From NCBI GenBank assembly GCA_907163375.1, contig CAJQUW010014293.1, forward strand, positions 124,001 through 188,000: DNA of 64,000 bases, given 5' to 3'. Under the pieces are notes generated by a model. The model was not told where the DNA came from, searched no databases, and saw only the letters and a program-made list of their open reading frames with translations. A program made the position numbers and the translations under genes. Below are positions 20,956-31,900 of the stretch, one piece after another. Each line of letters starts with the position of its first letter. The stretch's first letter is position 1. The DNA is from Prostheceraeus crozeri. Lineage: Eukaryota > Platyhelminthes > Polycladida > Euryleptidae.

Positions 20956-21780
20956 GTGATCAATGAAACTATAAAAAAAGCTACTGGCGCGCGTAGCGCA
21001 TCTATGAAAGTGAAAGTCAGAGAAGACCACTCAATAGTCCGAGTCCACATAGTCCGAGTCACATAAATCACTGTGACCTAACTGCGCTTGGGCCTCCGCC
21101 TCCTTCATCTAAACTCTCGTTGTCGCCGCCCACCTTTGCGGTCCATTGTACCACGCAGATACCTGCTGGAGATCTCCTCAAATTTGTTGGAAGTTATCGT
21201 TGGAAACTGCTGTTTCTTCACAGAATCTGTAACGGAAATGGCACCATTTTACACCCACATAGCTGCTATGTCACTGAAATGGTGTCGTTTTTATATTTCA
21301 AGATAAAAGTTTACAACATCCGGTGGATATGACGATCCCAGTTGATTAAAATTCATCGGAGATAATGTATTCGCAGATATGTTTCAGTAGACAAGATGCC
21401 ATCATCAGTGACCGTGACAACGATCAATAACAATGATGCAATATATGCAGGACTTAAAGGAAAGAAAAATCAATGCAAGGAAGGTGGTTGTGATTTGTTA
21501 CAATTATTCATAAAATAATGCGAATGAAGAAATGACTTCATGTAGAATGGTTGAACAATTTTTGTGTATGGACTGCGCTAACTGACCCCCGTTCAGCGTG
21601 GACAAGGACGAAAAACGGGGAAGTAAGTAAGGAGAACGTACATTGAGCACTTTGAAACTTTTGTATTGTGCGCTATAAGAATACCGTATTTTCATAAACA
21701 AAATTTTCAATAAATGAGTACTTTAAAATTGCCTTTGTCGGGATATCAATATGAAACGATTTTAGAAGGGAGTCCACCTT
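20956..21780. other. Short GC-richer stretch without a recognised gene
   Basis: The sequence at 21060..21180 is GC-richer and has two overlapping short frames. Neither shows a domain. Nothing else is seen. Confidence 0.4.
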
Positions 21781-22330
21781 TCACGTATTTGTTTATCCAA
21801 GCAGATAATAATAGACCTGCTTCACTATGAAAACTACCCGCAAAAAGAAGGAATGAGCATGGGATCCTCCATTGAACCTCCTGTAGTTGAATTCTCATTA
21901 GACATCATAGGAAGCAATGTCGGTTTTTACATAAAGTACATTGATGACATTTTAACTGTCTTTTCGGTCTGCAACCGAAACCCACACTTTTTAAAACGGT
22001 TTAATGCTGTTGATTCATCACTTCATCTTACCATAAAAAAGAACCGATAAATAGCTCAATTCATTTTCTAGATATGATAATTTTCATAAAAATGGCAAAT
22101 TTGAAACCAATTGTATAAAAGAAACAAATACATTATTGTATACTCACAACCACTCCTACAGTCCCTATTGTTATTAGAACAACGCGATTAAAGCATTGTA
22201 CAATATCTCTCAAAAACTGCCTCTCAATGGTCATGCGCGGCAAATTTGCATTTTTTACGCAGGCCGAGTAAATTTGTGCAGGTAAACTATTGCGCATATG
22301 TAAAGAATGAAAGCACTGTATACATAGATA
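21781..22330 (+). mobile_element. Penelope-like reverse transcriptase fragment
   Basis: On the plus strand, a region with EGMSMGSSIEPPVVEFSLDI followed by YIKYIDDILTVF, matching RT motifs where GTPMGS precedes Y-x-DD in Penelope-like elements; a downstream Leu/Ile-rich stretch continues the resemblance. It is short, broken and without visible ends. A DIRS-type or other RT is less likely but not excluded. Confidence 0.55.
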
Positions 22331-22459
22331 GAATTTCAATGTGATTACAACTTCCACGTTTAGTTGTTGGAGTGACCCCATGAGCCTGATAGCTTTCAGA
22401 TGGTCATCGACCACCATAATCATGCCTCGTGGAAAAGCGCCCGTCTAAATACAAATTGC

Positions 22460-24487
22460 TTTTTTGCTATTATGTCTACCATCATGATGGAGCCCCTCCA
22501 ACAATTGAATATTGAAAGACCCTCATTTTCAAAGAAATTCCACGTTTAGACTAGACGAATTTATGTATCTTAAGATGTGAGACATTGCATCCATTACTGG
22601 ACCAGCTGGCATCATTACTGGGACAAAAGAAACATATTTGCGGGACAGCACCTCGAAAGGGAGGCTCAATTCCGGCGCAACAAAACCTTTTTGTGACAGG
22701 GATTTCTTACAAATATGCTTTGACGGCTTTAATGAATTTGCCTGAAAAATTACGCGCGCGACGTAATTCGATAGACTCAGATATTGAATCCGCCGGAAAA
22801 AATTCCCCTGGAACGACAATAGCCTCACCATGCACCATTTCTACTGCAGATGACCCGATGTCCACTTTTGGAGTCGTTCGAAGACCAAGCAGTGTCCATG
22901 GTAACCGATGAAACCAATCAGCGGTGGAACAACGAGCTATTAATGATTGCTTCAATGACCGATGAAAACGTTCGATTATGCCATTACTTTCTGGATTATA
23001 GGCAGTAGTATAGTGAATTCTGGAACCCATCATCGAAGTCAGACTTCTCCATAATTCCGAAACAAATGTCGAGCCGCTATCGGAGGTTATGTTTTTTGGA
23101 ACACCAAATCGAGAAATCCAGTTATCCAAAGGGGCATGTGCACATAAAGCGGAAGTAGCTTCCACCATAGGTGCTGCTTCTGGCCATCGGGTTGCTCTGT
23201 CTATAGCAGTAAAAATATATCGATGACCATTGCTTATGGGCAGTGGGCCGACAACATCAACGTGAATATCACAAAATCTGCGACGTGGAGTTGAATAACT
23301 TCTGATCCCAGATTCAATGTGACGACTGACTTTGGATCTCTGGCATCTGTCGCAAGTTCGAGCCCAGGAACGAGCATCTCGAGAGACACCATACCATGCA
23401 AATTTCGACTTGATAAGAAGCACTGTTGTTCGAATTGAGGGATGGTTTTAATTGTGGATTAAGTTAAAAACTTGTTTTCTGAAAGTCTGAGGTACTATTG
23501 GGCGAGGTCTTCCAGTACTCATATCACAAAGAATATCTGTATCATGGAATGAAACACGTTGCAGTTTTAGTGATGTTAACAAATTCTGAGAATTTTGTAT
23601 GTCAGGATCGGAAGCTTGGTCCGATCCAAGTTTATGATAATCAAGACCGATTTGAATTGCGTTTATGGCAGCTCGAGATAATGTGTCGGCTGAAGGATTA
23701 TTTTCACCAGGGATATATTCAACCTGACACGCAAATTCTGATATAGCTGACAGTAGCCTTTGCTGACGAGATGTGAAAGCCTCGGACTTTTTTGGTCAAT
23801 GCTGTTATCAAAGGGCGATGATCAGTTCTTACTGTAAATTCAATCCCTTCCAAATAATACTTGAAATGACGAAGAGCAAGATAAATTGCTAAAAGTTCCC
23901 TATCAAATGTGCTATAGTGCATCTCGCTTGAACGCAGTTTCTTACTAAAAATGGTTGGTTGATGAATACCGTTGACTATCTGCTCAAGAACAGCTCCAAC
24001 TGCGGTAGCACTAGCGTCGGTAGTAACTACAACTGGAGCGCCTGGATTTGGATGATGCAAACAAGCAGATGAAACTAAAGCGGATTTTGACCATATAAAT
24101 GATTCTTCTTGTGCTGGCCCCCAAGATAAGCATTTGGGGTTTCCGATTAAAACATCGTACAAAGGCTTCAATCTCGGCGTAATGAGGCATGAATCGATGA
24201 TAGTAATTAACCAAACCAAGGTACTTCTGCAATTCCTTGATTGAAGTCGGTTTCGGATACTCTTTAACACCTTTCACTTTTTCATCGGCAGGATATACTC
24301 CATCTTGATCAATACGATGACCCAATAAAGTGATGGATGAAACACCAAATGTGCATTTATCAGGTCTAACAACGAGTCCATTTTGCTGAAGGAGATTCAA
24401 AACATCCTGTAGATGTTTGTGATGGTCTTCAGTCGATTTTGAAAAAATAAGGATATCGTCGACGTAGACAATACTGAAAGGAATGTG
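22460..24487 (-). mobile_element. Ty3/Gypsy-like retroelement fragment: RT C-part, RNase H, integrase
   Basis: Minus strand. It has RT with YVDDILIFS near 24450 and the thumb TSIKELQKYLGLVNYYHRF, then RNase H with VVTTDASATAVGAVLEQ and TFDRELLAIYLALRHF, then an integrase with CDRCQRSK, VDVVGPLP, SDSGSTF and NGIIERFHRSLK. It begins exactly at the 5' boundary of copy B (24488). Broken, several breaks. LTRs not recognised. Confidence 0.88.
24482..24487. repeat. Left target-site duplication of copy B
   Basis: AATGTG directly before the AGTAGTAAG terminus, identical to 46261..46266. Polintons make 6-bp duplications. Confidence 0.92.
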
Positions 24488-25330
24488 AGTAGTAAGTAAA
24501 ACTCCACTTCTGGATACCGCAAGATGGCCGCCGTAGCTGACGTCCCCCCCCCTCCTGTCAGTCGAGTCGGTCGTGGTGAGCCGCCGTGTTGCTTCGAGTC
24601 TGACGTCCCCCCCTCCTGTCAGCCGAATCGGTCGTGGTGTGCCGTCGTGTTGCTTCGTGTCTGACGTCCCCCCCCTCTGGCCGGCCGACGTAGCGCGAGG
24701 TGGTGTGTGCTGCGCTCTCCAGGTTGGCGTGGTGTGCTCTCCAGGTTGGCGTGGTGTGCCGGCCAGGTTGGGAGGGTGGAATGTCGTAGCTCACCTGAAA
24801 AAATCCTAAGTGTCAGAGTGACTTTGTATGGGTATAATTTTGAAAATTTTCCAAAGTGTGTCATTTCGACCTGGGACCTTTACCAAAACATTTTTCATCA
24901 AATTTCACCGACCCCCCCCGGACAGCGATCTTCTAACTTTGGTTCTAGTGGACGGATTTTGTGTTACAGCTACTCGTTTGAAAGAGGAGAAAAAACTGCT
25001 CGATGACATTTTTTGTTGCGAGTCAATCGGACCAGCCGTTCAAAAGTTAGAGCTGTTACAAGATTTTAGGTCGCAGCTCGCTCACCTGAAAAAATCCTAA
25101 GTGTCAGAGTGGCTTTGTATGGGTAAAGTTTTGAAAATTTTCCAAAGTGTCGCATTTCGACCAGGAACCCTGACCAAAGTTTGTTTCATCAAATTTCTCC
25201 GAACGGTGGGGGGGTCAGTGAAATTTGATGAAAAATGTTTTGGTAAAGGTCCCAGGTCGAAATTCGGAAGTTTTAAATTTTTCAAAATTTTCACCACACT
25301 GGAGCTCTCACACTTAGGAATTTTTTCACT
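24488..25330. repeat. Left TIR of copy B
   Basis: The outer 300 bp are GC-rich with C-runs and repeated CTGACGTCCCC and CAGGTTGGCGTGGTGTGC units. Then come about two units (the second partial) of a roughly 285-bp repeat that begins CTCACCTGAAAAAATCCTAA. It is the inverse of 45275..46260. Confidence 0.88.
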
Positions 25331-26229
25331 TGTGGCATGTTACATGGACATGTGCTGACGGACCAACTTCCCGTGGTCATATGAGAATGGTTTAGGTGTC
25401 ATATGATAGAGAATGATGAGACGAATCGTTTGCAACAAACCGCATGTCGCTACGATGAATACTTTCGAAGATAGAGCCATTTTAAGTTTTCTTCCGAGCA
25501 TATATAAACCCCCGACAACGTAAGTCTGATCACTTCATCGAAAGACGAGGTAAGCGACGGTCGTCGCTCTGAGCTCCCGATATCGGGTGTTTCAAAGGAC
25601 TCTATCTTTTGAAGTAGGCAAGCTATCTTCTTACTTCAAAGTTTTTGTGATAGAGTTTGGTAGTGTCTTTACTACTGATAAAATTTTTAAAAGTAGTATG
25701 AGTAGTAAAATGCGGAATTTTTAAAAAATTCTTAATTTTCAGTTTTTTCAAAGTTTTAACATGTAGACTAAGGTTTTCAAGTATGCTGAGTTCAAATCTG
25801 CTATCAGATTTCAAATTTAATTAAGTCTAAGGCAGCTTTGAGGGGTTAGATCCCAGCAGCCTTTGACTCGGCGTTGCTGTTACCACTTCGGGGCAGTGAC
25901 AATGATGTCTTCAGCTGTAAATAGCGGGTATCGGGGAAGATCTCTCACTTCCCTAGTGATCAGTACAAGGCCTTCGGGCTGTCGACGGGATCGAGTGCCA
26001 CTCACTACACTCAAATCTATCATTCCTCACTAAGTGCAATGCTTTAGGAATATGACTGTACTACATGATTCCAAACTTATACAAATTTCATTATCTTACA
26101 GTTAACGATAAAATCTCAGTAATGGCAAACGACAAGAACCGAAAATTCCACATCAAAATGTGTGTGTGCGGTTGAGTAAATCGCATTGCGGACGCCAAGG
26201 CGCATGTTAAGAAGGCGGGCACCGACCAC
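25331..26229 (+). promoter_or_regulatory. Putative promoter/leader of the coiled-coil gene
   Basis: A TATATAAACC box lies at 25501..25510. A donor-like GAGGTAAGCG near 25545 and an acceptor-like TTATCTTACAG near 26100 could define a 5'-leader intron. Beyond this, nothing is recognised in the stretch. Confidence 0.45.
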
Positions 26230-27288
26230 ATGATTATCCTGAATAGGGTTGCGTGTGTAAAGTGTAGAGTGTTGAAGGGTGATGAGGATGAGGCGCGATT
26301 TTACAGAGTGCATGCAGATTGCAGTGGAGGTTTGGTGAATGACCATCGATTCACCAAGTTGATTGTTGAAGAGAGGGAGCGAATGTTGGCGATAGAGCGA
26401 GACGGCAAGGTGGAGAATGTTGTTGAGAATGATGAGTTGGTGAAAGCAGTTGCTTCGTTGGAGGCTGAGATTGAGCGAAAGAGAGTGCTTGAGAGTGATG
26501 ATGAGGATGATGTGGATTTAGATAGGGAGCGTGTGAGGAAGCGTGCGAGGAAGTTGAGCTCTTCTTCCTCGGAGGTCTCCAACATAGTTGTTGAGGACCT
26601 CCCGCAGAGCTCATCTTCCCCAAAAGTGAAGAGTGGTGGGATTCGTGTGCAGTCGGCGAGGTGGTTGAAGGATGAAGAGAAGAAGCATGTGTCGCAGCAG
26701 ATGGCGCATGATTTGTTGGTAAATAAGTATGAGAGTTTAAAGAAGGTGAAGGATGAAGTCGTGAATGAGGTGGATGAGTTGAAAAAGAAGGAACGGAAGT
26801 CGAAGGAGATAGCGGATGAGAATATTCGAATGAGGCGTAGTGTGACTGATTTGAAGAATAAGACGCGAGAGTTGGAAGAGAAGAATGATGACTGTGAGAA
26901 GGGGGCGAGTGCTGCAGAGAGAAGAATGAGAGATGCAGAAGCGAAGTTTGAGGAGATCATGAAGGAGATGAGTGTGTTGAGAGCGAGGAATGTTGAGTTG
27001 GAGAGGAATGTGGCTCGGCGGGGTGATGAGAGACAGGCGTTTGAGAAGTTGGAGCGCATGAGGGATGAGTGGAATCGTGTGAATGAGGATAGGTTGTTTG
27101 AGTTTCACATCCCTATTCGGGATAATCATTTGGACGGTGAAGTCCTCGTCAACCGTAGTCTCGACGAGTCCATCATTTGTTACAATCGCCATCCGACCAA
27201 GAAATGTCTGCATGCCACACTGAGAATGCGCGGACATTTGCATAAATTTTCTGTTAGGAAGCGCGCGAGACTACCCAAGGATGGCTAA
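26230..27288 (+). CDS. Coiled-coil protein, Polinton left arm
   Basis: An open frame of about 350 codons. The N-terminal region has CVKC and a further HADC (possible zinc ligands). Then come an acidic stretch ESDDEDDVDLDRERV, a basic RKRARKL with a Ser run, and from residue 150 to 285 a long Lys/Glu-rich heptad pattern (a coiled coil). The end is basic (VRKRARLPKDG). The real start may lie further upstream. Function unknown; DNA tethering or scaffold is a guess. The corresponding part of A and C is outside the window. Confidence 0.6.
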   Translation: MIILNRVACVKCRVLKGDEDEARFYRVHADCSGGLVNDHRFTKLIVEERERMLAIERDGKVENVVENDELVKAVASLEAEIERKRVLESDDEDDVDLDRERVRKRARKLSSSSSEVSNIVVEDLPQSSSSPKVKSGGIRVQSARWLKDEEKKHVSQQMAHDLLVNKYESLKKVKDEVVNEVDELKKKERKSKEIADENIRMRRSVTDLKNKTRELEEKNDDCEKGASAAERRMRDAEAKFEEIMKEMSVLRARNVELERNVARRGDERQAFEKLERMRDEWNRVNEDRLFEFHIPIRDNHLDGEVLVNRSLDESIICYNRHPTKKCLHATLRMRGHLHKFSVRKRARLPKDG

Positions 27289-27292
27289 CTTG

Positions 27293-27352
27293 GTAAGTGA
27301 AAAGCAAATAAGATAGTATATCCTATTCTAATACATATCATTTTCATTGCAG
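27293..27352 (+). other. Possible 60-nt intron
   Basis: Donor TTG/GTAAGTGAAA and acceptor TTTTCATTGCAG, just past the coiled-coil gene, directly after a short ATGGCTAACTTG. It resembles the near-start-codon introns of PolB and the basic-tailed gene. Confidence 0.45.
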
Positions 27353-27364
27353 ATCTTTTCCCCG

Positions 27365-27540
27365 CCTTCACCACCCCATCAATTCACTCCCGAGAACGAA
27401 CCATCGGCTCTCTTAAGGGCCACCATGGGGCAAGACATGTTAGAACCTCCACGCGGTTTGCCCTGGGCAGTCTTCGGACTGGCGATTACTATCATTAAGT
27501 TGAATCTGCTATCAGTCAACTTGAACGCTGCGTCGCGTTA
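27365..27540 (-). pseudogene. Duplicate piece of the acidic protein gene
   Basis: The minus strand has KTAQGKPRGGS...CPMVALKRA, a second copy of part of the domain in the gene at 27667..28668. It is a fragment, probably from a local duplication inside the Polinton left arm. Confidence 0.6.
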
Positions 27541-27546
27541 GAGGGG

Positions 27547-27756
27547 TATATAAACCACTACCTCTCATTTCATTTCATTTCAATCATGCAGACGCCGAAC
27601 AGTCAAGTCAGCTCTCCTCGCGGACCGCAGTTAAGGCCGCGAAATTTATTTGAGGAGTTTGTTAGACTAGAGGAGCAGGACAGAGTCCACAACAATCTTG
27701 CTCGGATTGGCAATCCGATGACAGCAAGTGTTGTCAATCCAACGGAATGGCGCTAA
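27547..27756 (+). CDS. Small TATA-box gene, 56 aa
   Basis: TATATAAA at 27547 is followed by an ATG at 27586 and an open frame to 27756 (MQTPNSQVSSPRGPQ..., Arg/Glu-rich). It overlaps, antisense, the end of the acidic protein gene. No homologue. The clear TATA box is the main support. Confidence 0.35.
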   Translation, partial: YINHYLSFHFISIMQTPNSQVSSPRGPQLRPRNLFEEFVRLEEQDRVHNNLARIGNPMTASVVNPTEWR

Positions 27757-28668
27757 ATTCCACTTTTCAGCCACATACCAATTAGCGTGGAAGTCGACAC
27801 TGCTACCAAGGAGAGAGTCAAAGACTCTCTTAGCAGAATCGGTAGTCTGTAAGATGACGACTCCCGAGAACGAACCACCGGCTCTCTTAAGGGCCACCAT
27901 GGGGCAAGATTTGATAGAACCTCCTCGCGGTTTGCCCTGGGCAGTCTTCAGACTGGCGAATACTATCATTAAGTTGAATCTGCTATCAGTCAACTTGAAC
28001 GTTATGCAGTCGATTGCCATCCCTGAAGCATTCTGATTCGTTGTTGAGCAATTCATTGTTGAAAACCCTATATAAGCCAGAAGATTGTAGCGCTTCTCAT
28101 TCAATTTTAAGTCACGATGGAAGCAACATCTGCTAGTACCATTCCCGAATTCATCATCCTCGACGAGTGGGATGAAGACAACGCCATTCCCGACTTCATC
28201 ATCCTCGACGAGTGGGATGAAGAAGATGAGAAGAAGGGGAAGATCAAGAAGAACGTTTGGACGGATGAGGTGTGGACTCCGTTCATTGAAACAGTTCACT
28301 TGCTTCAATCGTTCTTCTACCGCGAGCCTCACTTTGTCGATGTACTCCCACTCCGCCATAGTTCGTGGCTGGGAGTTAGGGGTGTACCATTCCCATAATT
28401 GGTGGAGGAATTTGGTGCTGGTGATCTCCATCACATCATCAGTATCGTACTGCAGATACTTCCACCTCACGCCTGTTAAGTCGGGACACTCCTTCTCACA
28501 TACACTCTCCTCTTCGTCGTCCGCTGGTAATGACAACTTTCTGATATTGTCCAGTCGGTACACCTTCTCTACCTTCCCCTTCGTTGGAGCGTTTGGTGCA
28601 ACGAGCGCCTTTGGTGTTGAGCATGGAGAAGAGAATTTTGTGTTCGGCGTTGTCGGAGGGCTTGTCAT
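27667..28668 (-). CDS. Unknown protein divergent from PolB, copy B
   Basis: Starts MTSPPTTPNTKFSSP; Ser/Thr/Pro-rich N-terminus, then DLTGVRWKYLQYDTDDVMEI and FLHQLWEW, and at the far end FDSLLGSSVDFHANWYVAEK. Copy C shares the first 110 codons, then differs; the middle of the copy B gene seems rearranged, with an internal repeat. It looks broken or recombined. Function unknown; sharing a promoter region with PolB suggests an early role. Confidence 0.55.
   Translation of the reverse strand: MTSPPTTPNTKFSSPCSTPKALVAPNAPTKGKVEKVYRLDNIRKLSLPADDEEESVCEKECPDLTGVRWKYLQYDTDDVMEITSTKFLHQLWEWYTPNSQPRTMAEWEYIDKVRLAVEERLKQVNCFNERSPHLIRPNVLLDLPLLLIFFIPLVEDDEVGNGVVFIPLVEDDEFGNGTSRCCFHRDLKLNEKRYNLLAYIGFSTMNCSTTNQNASGMAIDCITFKLTDSRFNLMIVFASLKTAQGKPRGGSIKSCPMVALKRAGGSFSGVVILQTTDSAKRVFDSLLGSSVDFHANWYVAEKWNLAPFRWIDNTCCHRIANPSKIVVDSVLLL
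28069..28398 (+). CDS. Small acidic protein with tandem repeat, TATA-driven
   Basis: TATATAAG at 28069 and ATG at 28117; 93 aa. It has a near-exact internal repeat, IPEFIILDEWDE then IPDFIILDEWDE, followed by KKGKIKKNVWTDEVW. It lies antisense to the acidic protein gene, and the C-terminal part may just be its shadow. The first 60 residues look like real coding sequence. Confidence 0.45.
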
Positions 28669-28946
28669 GTTGACTGTGAATAATAACTTTGAAATGTTTT
28701 CTAATTCTTAAGTATAAACAAGCAACCAATCAGAATGAACAGCCAATGAATGATGAATATGAAAGTATATATGTAAAGTGACATTGGTGTCATTTCACTC
28801 TGTCTTTGAGACGTATAAGTGAAGTGTTCTCTGGCGAATTCTGTTATTATTTGAGGCGTACAAGTGAACTGCTCTCTCGTGAATTCCAAATTTGAGTGAA
28901 GTCTCTATCTTGTTGAAGTATCAACCTTAAACTTGATTTCGTTGAA
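28669..28946. promoter_or_regulatory. Bidirectional promoter of PolB and the divergent gene, copy B
   Basis: Contains two CCAAT-type boxes (AACCAATCAG, GCCAATGAAT), a TATATATG box near 28767, TGACATTGGTGTCA, and two direct repeats of about 37 bp (TTTGAGRCGTAYAAGTGAA... to GAATTC) near 28804 and 28850. Copy C keeps the same repeats. Confidence 0.6.
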
Positions 28947-31900
28947 ATGGTAAGTTAAGGAATTCATCAGTCATCTCCCTCAAACGTGTGGCTAATAGCA
29001 TCTTCCTCAATTGCAGGCATCAACTTCATCACCAACGCCCTCCTTTCTCGAGGAAAGTTTAGAGTTGTTGAGTCAAGGTAGGTTGTAACAATACACTGAG
29101 ACTTGAACAGAGATGATAGAATGATTTCTCTTTCAGGTGATGTGAGTTCCAGCTCAGGACTCTCGCGACAAGGCAACGAGTGGGAATGTGCCGACTGCGG
29201 ACATATGTTTACAAGGAAGCACAGTCTCCTTCGACACATCAAACAACGTGTGTGTCAACGCAAAGCGGCGTCAATCTCCGGAGGTGAAGTTGATTCTGAC
29301 GATGACGTCTCATTTCCTTGCGATTTGTGCCCGCTTTCTTTTGATAGTCACTTTCAGCGATCTTCGCACAGACTTCAACACACGCATGCTAATGATCACT
29401 ACACCAACGGTACCTCTACCATCTCCCTCATTAATGTTTCACATAATAATTTAGTACGCGACTACTGCATGGAGTCCAATACTCAAATAGTAGATTTTCC
29501 TGAGTGGCTCCTTCAAAATTCTAACATTATCGAAGCGCTCTTCAACAATTTAGACAATTTTAGAATGAAGGCGCTCATCTACCTTAAACTAAAATATATT
29601 AAAATAGATTTTCAAACGGGTCAAGTGACGGAGAGAATGCAGTTTCATGTTCCTTCCTCTTCCGCAACCGAAGTTGTAGACTGCGAGTCTTGGCTAAATT
29701 TTCACATTCAATGTTTAAAATCAAATGTAGATAAATTCAATCAACGCGACAGCGATCTCATTTTTGATGGTGTGGACTCAGCCATTTTCAAAATTTCCCT
29801 ATAAGAAAGTCATGCAGCTCGAGGCACATTTAAACTACCAAAAACGTTGTATAATAAGAAAGCTGTCATCAATTTCGATTGTAAATCACAGTGTTTCAAA
29901 TATGCAGTCCTATCCATCCTTCACTATAATGATATCAACGCGAATCAAAATCATACCTATAGCTATAGACAGTGGGAGGATGAACTAGACTTTGAAGGTT
30001 GTGATAGTGACAACATGAAAATCAAAGATGTAGAAACGTTCGAAAAACATAATCAGATTAAAATTGTCGTTCACGTGTGGGAGAAGGGGTTGAAGGGTGC
30101 CCGCTATAATTCACGTTCAACTTGTTATGAACGTGTAGTCAACCTCTTATTAGTAAAACAAGATGATAGCGAGGAATGGCACTACTGTGGTATATCCAAA
30201 ATCTCTCGCTTGTACACTCACGTGGGGCACTCTAAAAGAGGTGAACATTTTGTATGCGACCGCTGCATCCGCTCCTTTTGGAGTAAAGATAAATTTGAAA
30301 CTCACTATGAATGGTGCAAGCGAGGTAAATTACAAATGGAACGCATGCCCAAAGATAAAATATTTTCACATAGGGATAATGGTGACGAATTAAGTCCCCT
30401 GAGTGTCATTTACGCAGACATAGAATGCTACATTGATGATATCATCCACAAGCCAGCAGCCATATCCTGCTATGAAGTATGGCATGACCACTTTAGGAAT
30501 AGACAAAACAAAATGTATACTTGGCAAGGTGAAGATTGTATTTCAAAATTTCTAGAATTTCTCGATAGAGCTGCTAAATTTCAACAATCATATGATTCCC
30601 AATTGCAGCGTAAGTCACTACATATGTCAGATGAAGACAAACAAAAATTTGAAAGTTGCACATCGTGCCCTAAATGTCATAAAACGTTTGATGACGATAA
30701 AATTAAGAAAGTGCGTGATCATGATCACATCACTGGTAAATTTAGAAACGCACTCTGCTCCAAATGTAACTTTTAACTTAGGTTGAGACGTCGTGTACTA
30801 CCCGTCATTTTTCATAACTTTAAGGGCTATGACAGTCATATGCTCATAAAAGGGGGGTTGAGCCAGATGAAATCGTGGCAGTTTAATGTAATAGCGCAAA
30901 CGAGAGAAAAATTCATGGCAATGACAGCAAAAGTACCAGTAGATAAAACTAAAGAAAATAAGACAGTCTTCTTCGAAATAAAATTTTTAGATTCATTCCA
31001 ATTCATGTCAGCGTCACTAGCTTCTCTCGTTCGTAATCTCAAGTTTCTTCCCCATAGTCAAACTTTGAAGAAACACTATCCAAACTTAACGGATGAAATA
31101 ATCACTCGCAAAGGAGTCTTTCCTTATGCGTATTTTAGCTCAATGTCTAAACTAAATGAAACAACCCTTCCTTCCATTGACAAATTCCAAAACGATTTGA
31201 CGGGTGAAGATTGTCCAGTAGAAGATTATGAACATGCTCAAGAGGCATGGTTAAAATTTGATTGTAAAACGTTTGGCGATTATATGATCGCTTACTTAGA
31301 ATTAGATGTCATTTTGCTGGCTGATGTCTTTCAGGAATTTCGACGAGTGGCATTAGAAGAAGACAAATTAGATCCTGTCCACTTTGTCAGTCTACCAGCC
31401 ATGTCCTTTAAATCAGCCTTTAAAATGACTGGTGAGACCATTAATCTCTTACAAGACCCGGAGATGTATAACATATTTGAGCGCGGAATACGCGGTGGTC
31501 TCACATTTGTGAATAAACATCACATAAAATCTAAAACAGTAGGTAATGATCATATCCACCTAAAGTACTATGACCAAAATAATTTATATGGCAGTTCACT
31601 GTCTAAACCGCTACCTCACTCCGAGTTTAGTTGGTTAAATCAAGATGAGCTTGCGTATTACTCCAACCCTTCAAAAATTCTGAAGATTCCAGATGAAGGT
31701 GATTGGGGATATTATTTTGAAGTGGATTTGATTTATCCAAATAGCATTAAAAATAAAACTGTTGATTTTCCACTCGCACCTGAATCTGGTGAAGTGACTG
31801 AAGATATGTTTTCACCATTCATGTCACAATTTCATAATAACTTAACAGAGTGTGGACAGCCAAGGTACAAACCATGCCGCAAACTTTTGCTCACCCAATA

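Noticed and set aside
26301-27059. Long minus-strand frame rich in Ser/Phe/Leu
   Set aside because: It is the antisense shadow of the Lys/Glu-rich coiled-coil gene.
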